This document shows, piece after piece, positions 63,967-64,000 of a stretch of DNA of 64,000 nucleotides. The notes beneath the pieces were generated by a model that was given only the letters and a program-made list of their open reading frames with translations, ran no database searches and was not told where the DNA came from. Made by a program: the position numbers and the translations under genes. Source of the DNA: Anastatus disparis (Eukaryota; Arthropoda; Insecta; Hymenoptera; Eupelmidae); assembly GCA_017163975.1 (NCBI GenBank), contig JAFFSR010000094.1, positions 62,001 through 126,000 of the forward strand, written 5' to 3'. Within the stretch, counting starts at the first letter, position 1. Every line of letters starts with the position of its first letter.

Positions 63967-64000
63967 ATTCCCTAAAAAATAAGGGATGCAACCGTTATGG
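63967..64000 (-). repeat. Start of an inverted copy of the 59.77 kb repeat
   Basis: CCCTAAAAAATAAGGGATGC and CAACCGTTATGG are the inverse of CCATAAGGGTTGCATCCCTT at 59767-59786 plus the following TTTTTAGGGAAT. The copy continues past the window edge. Confidence 0.75.

Noticed and set aside
1..64000. Host protein-coding gene
   Set aside because: Every recognisable protein belongs to a transposable element; the unknown ORFs cannot be tied to a host family from sequence alone.

Overview
This 64 kb window is AT-rich, intron-bearing animal DNA built almost entirely from transposable elements, their broken proteins and the short palindromic repeats that parasitise them. The element mix points to an arthropod, probably an insect: Ty3/gypsy LTR retrotransposons, hAT, pogo/Tigger-like and a long-TIR DNA transposon, Helitron pieces, a Penelope-type GIY-YIG fragment and many TTAA-flanked foldback elements. 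The species cannot be fixed from the sequence. I see no convincing single-copy host gene, no tRNA or rRNA gene and no bacterial-type feature.

Layout. 0-6 kb: a dispersed repeat, then a split hAT transposase (exons near 1.0, 1.6 and 4.7-5.6 kb). Its second intron holds a GC-rich tandem-repeat insertion with a 12-bp target duplication and one arm of a 1.2 kb palindrome. 5.7-6.7 kb: an AT minisatellite built on TTAATTGATAA. 7.3-9.5 kb: two divergent unidentified genes. 10-13.2 kb: decayed sequence in which A exceeds T and C exceeds G. 13.3-14.7 kb: a Helitron helicase scrap inside a large inverted repeat that encloses a 241-bp MITE. 15.1-15.8 kb: a 20-21 bp minisatellite.

16.67-28.05 kb is a full-length but mutated Ty3/gypsy element with two LTRs, a 4-bp target duplication, gag, protease, RT, RNase H and integrase. 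A 3.9 kb DNA transposon with ~550-bp TIRs sits inside its 5' LTR. A 1.3 kb non-coding element with ~410-bp TIRs and a 9-bp target duplication sits just before its polypurine tract. 28-33 kb is a decayed tandem array holding several foldback elements. 33.39-43.73 kb is a second Ty3/gypsy element on the minus strand (gag with two zinc knuckles, protease, RT, RNase H). It carries an OTU-type cysteine protease domain where integrase would be expected, and a TTAA-flanked MITE splits that domain.

44-56 kb is a graveyard of palindromic MITEs, many flanked by TTAA, around a minus-strand Helitron whose 3' end (hairpin plus CTAG) is visible and whose helicase is split by about 2 kb of later insertions. 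56-61 kb is mostly non-coding and holds a cluster of four GC-rich hairpins and a repeat array. 61.2-63.4 kb is a broken pogo/Tigger-like transposase with a cysteine/histidine-rich tail interrupted by a 257-bp foldback MITE.

The genes do not form a host pathway. They record layered insertions. The most unusual candidates are the OTU-bearing gypsy element, the unidentified divergent gene pair at 7.3-9.5 kb and the TTAA foldback family, for which a filled site and an empty-site paralogue lie side by side. All alignments were done by eye, so arm lengths and copy boundaries are approximate.
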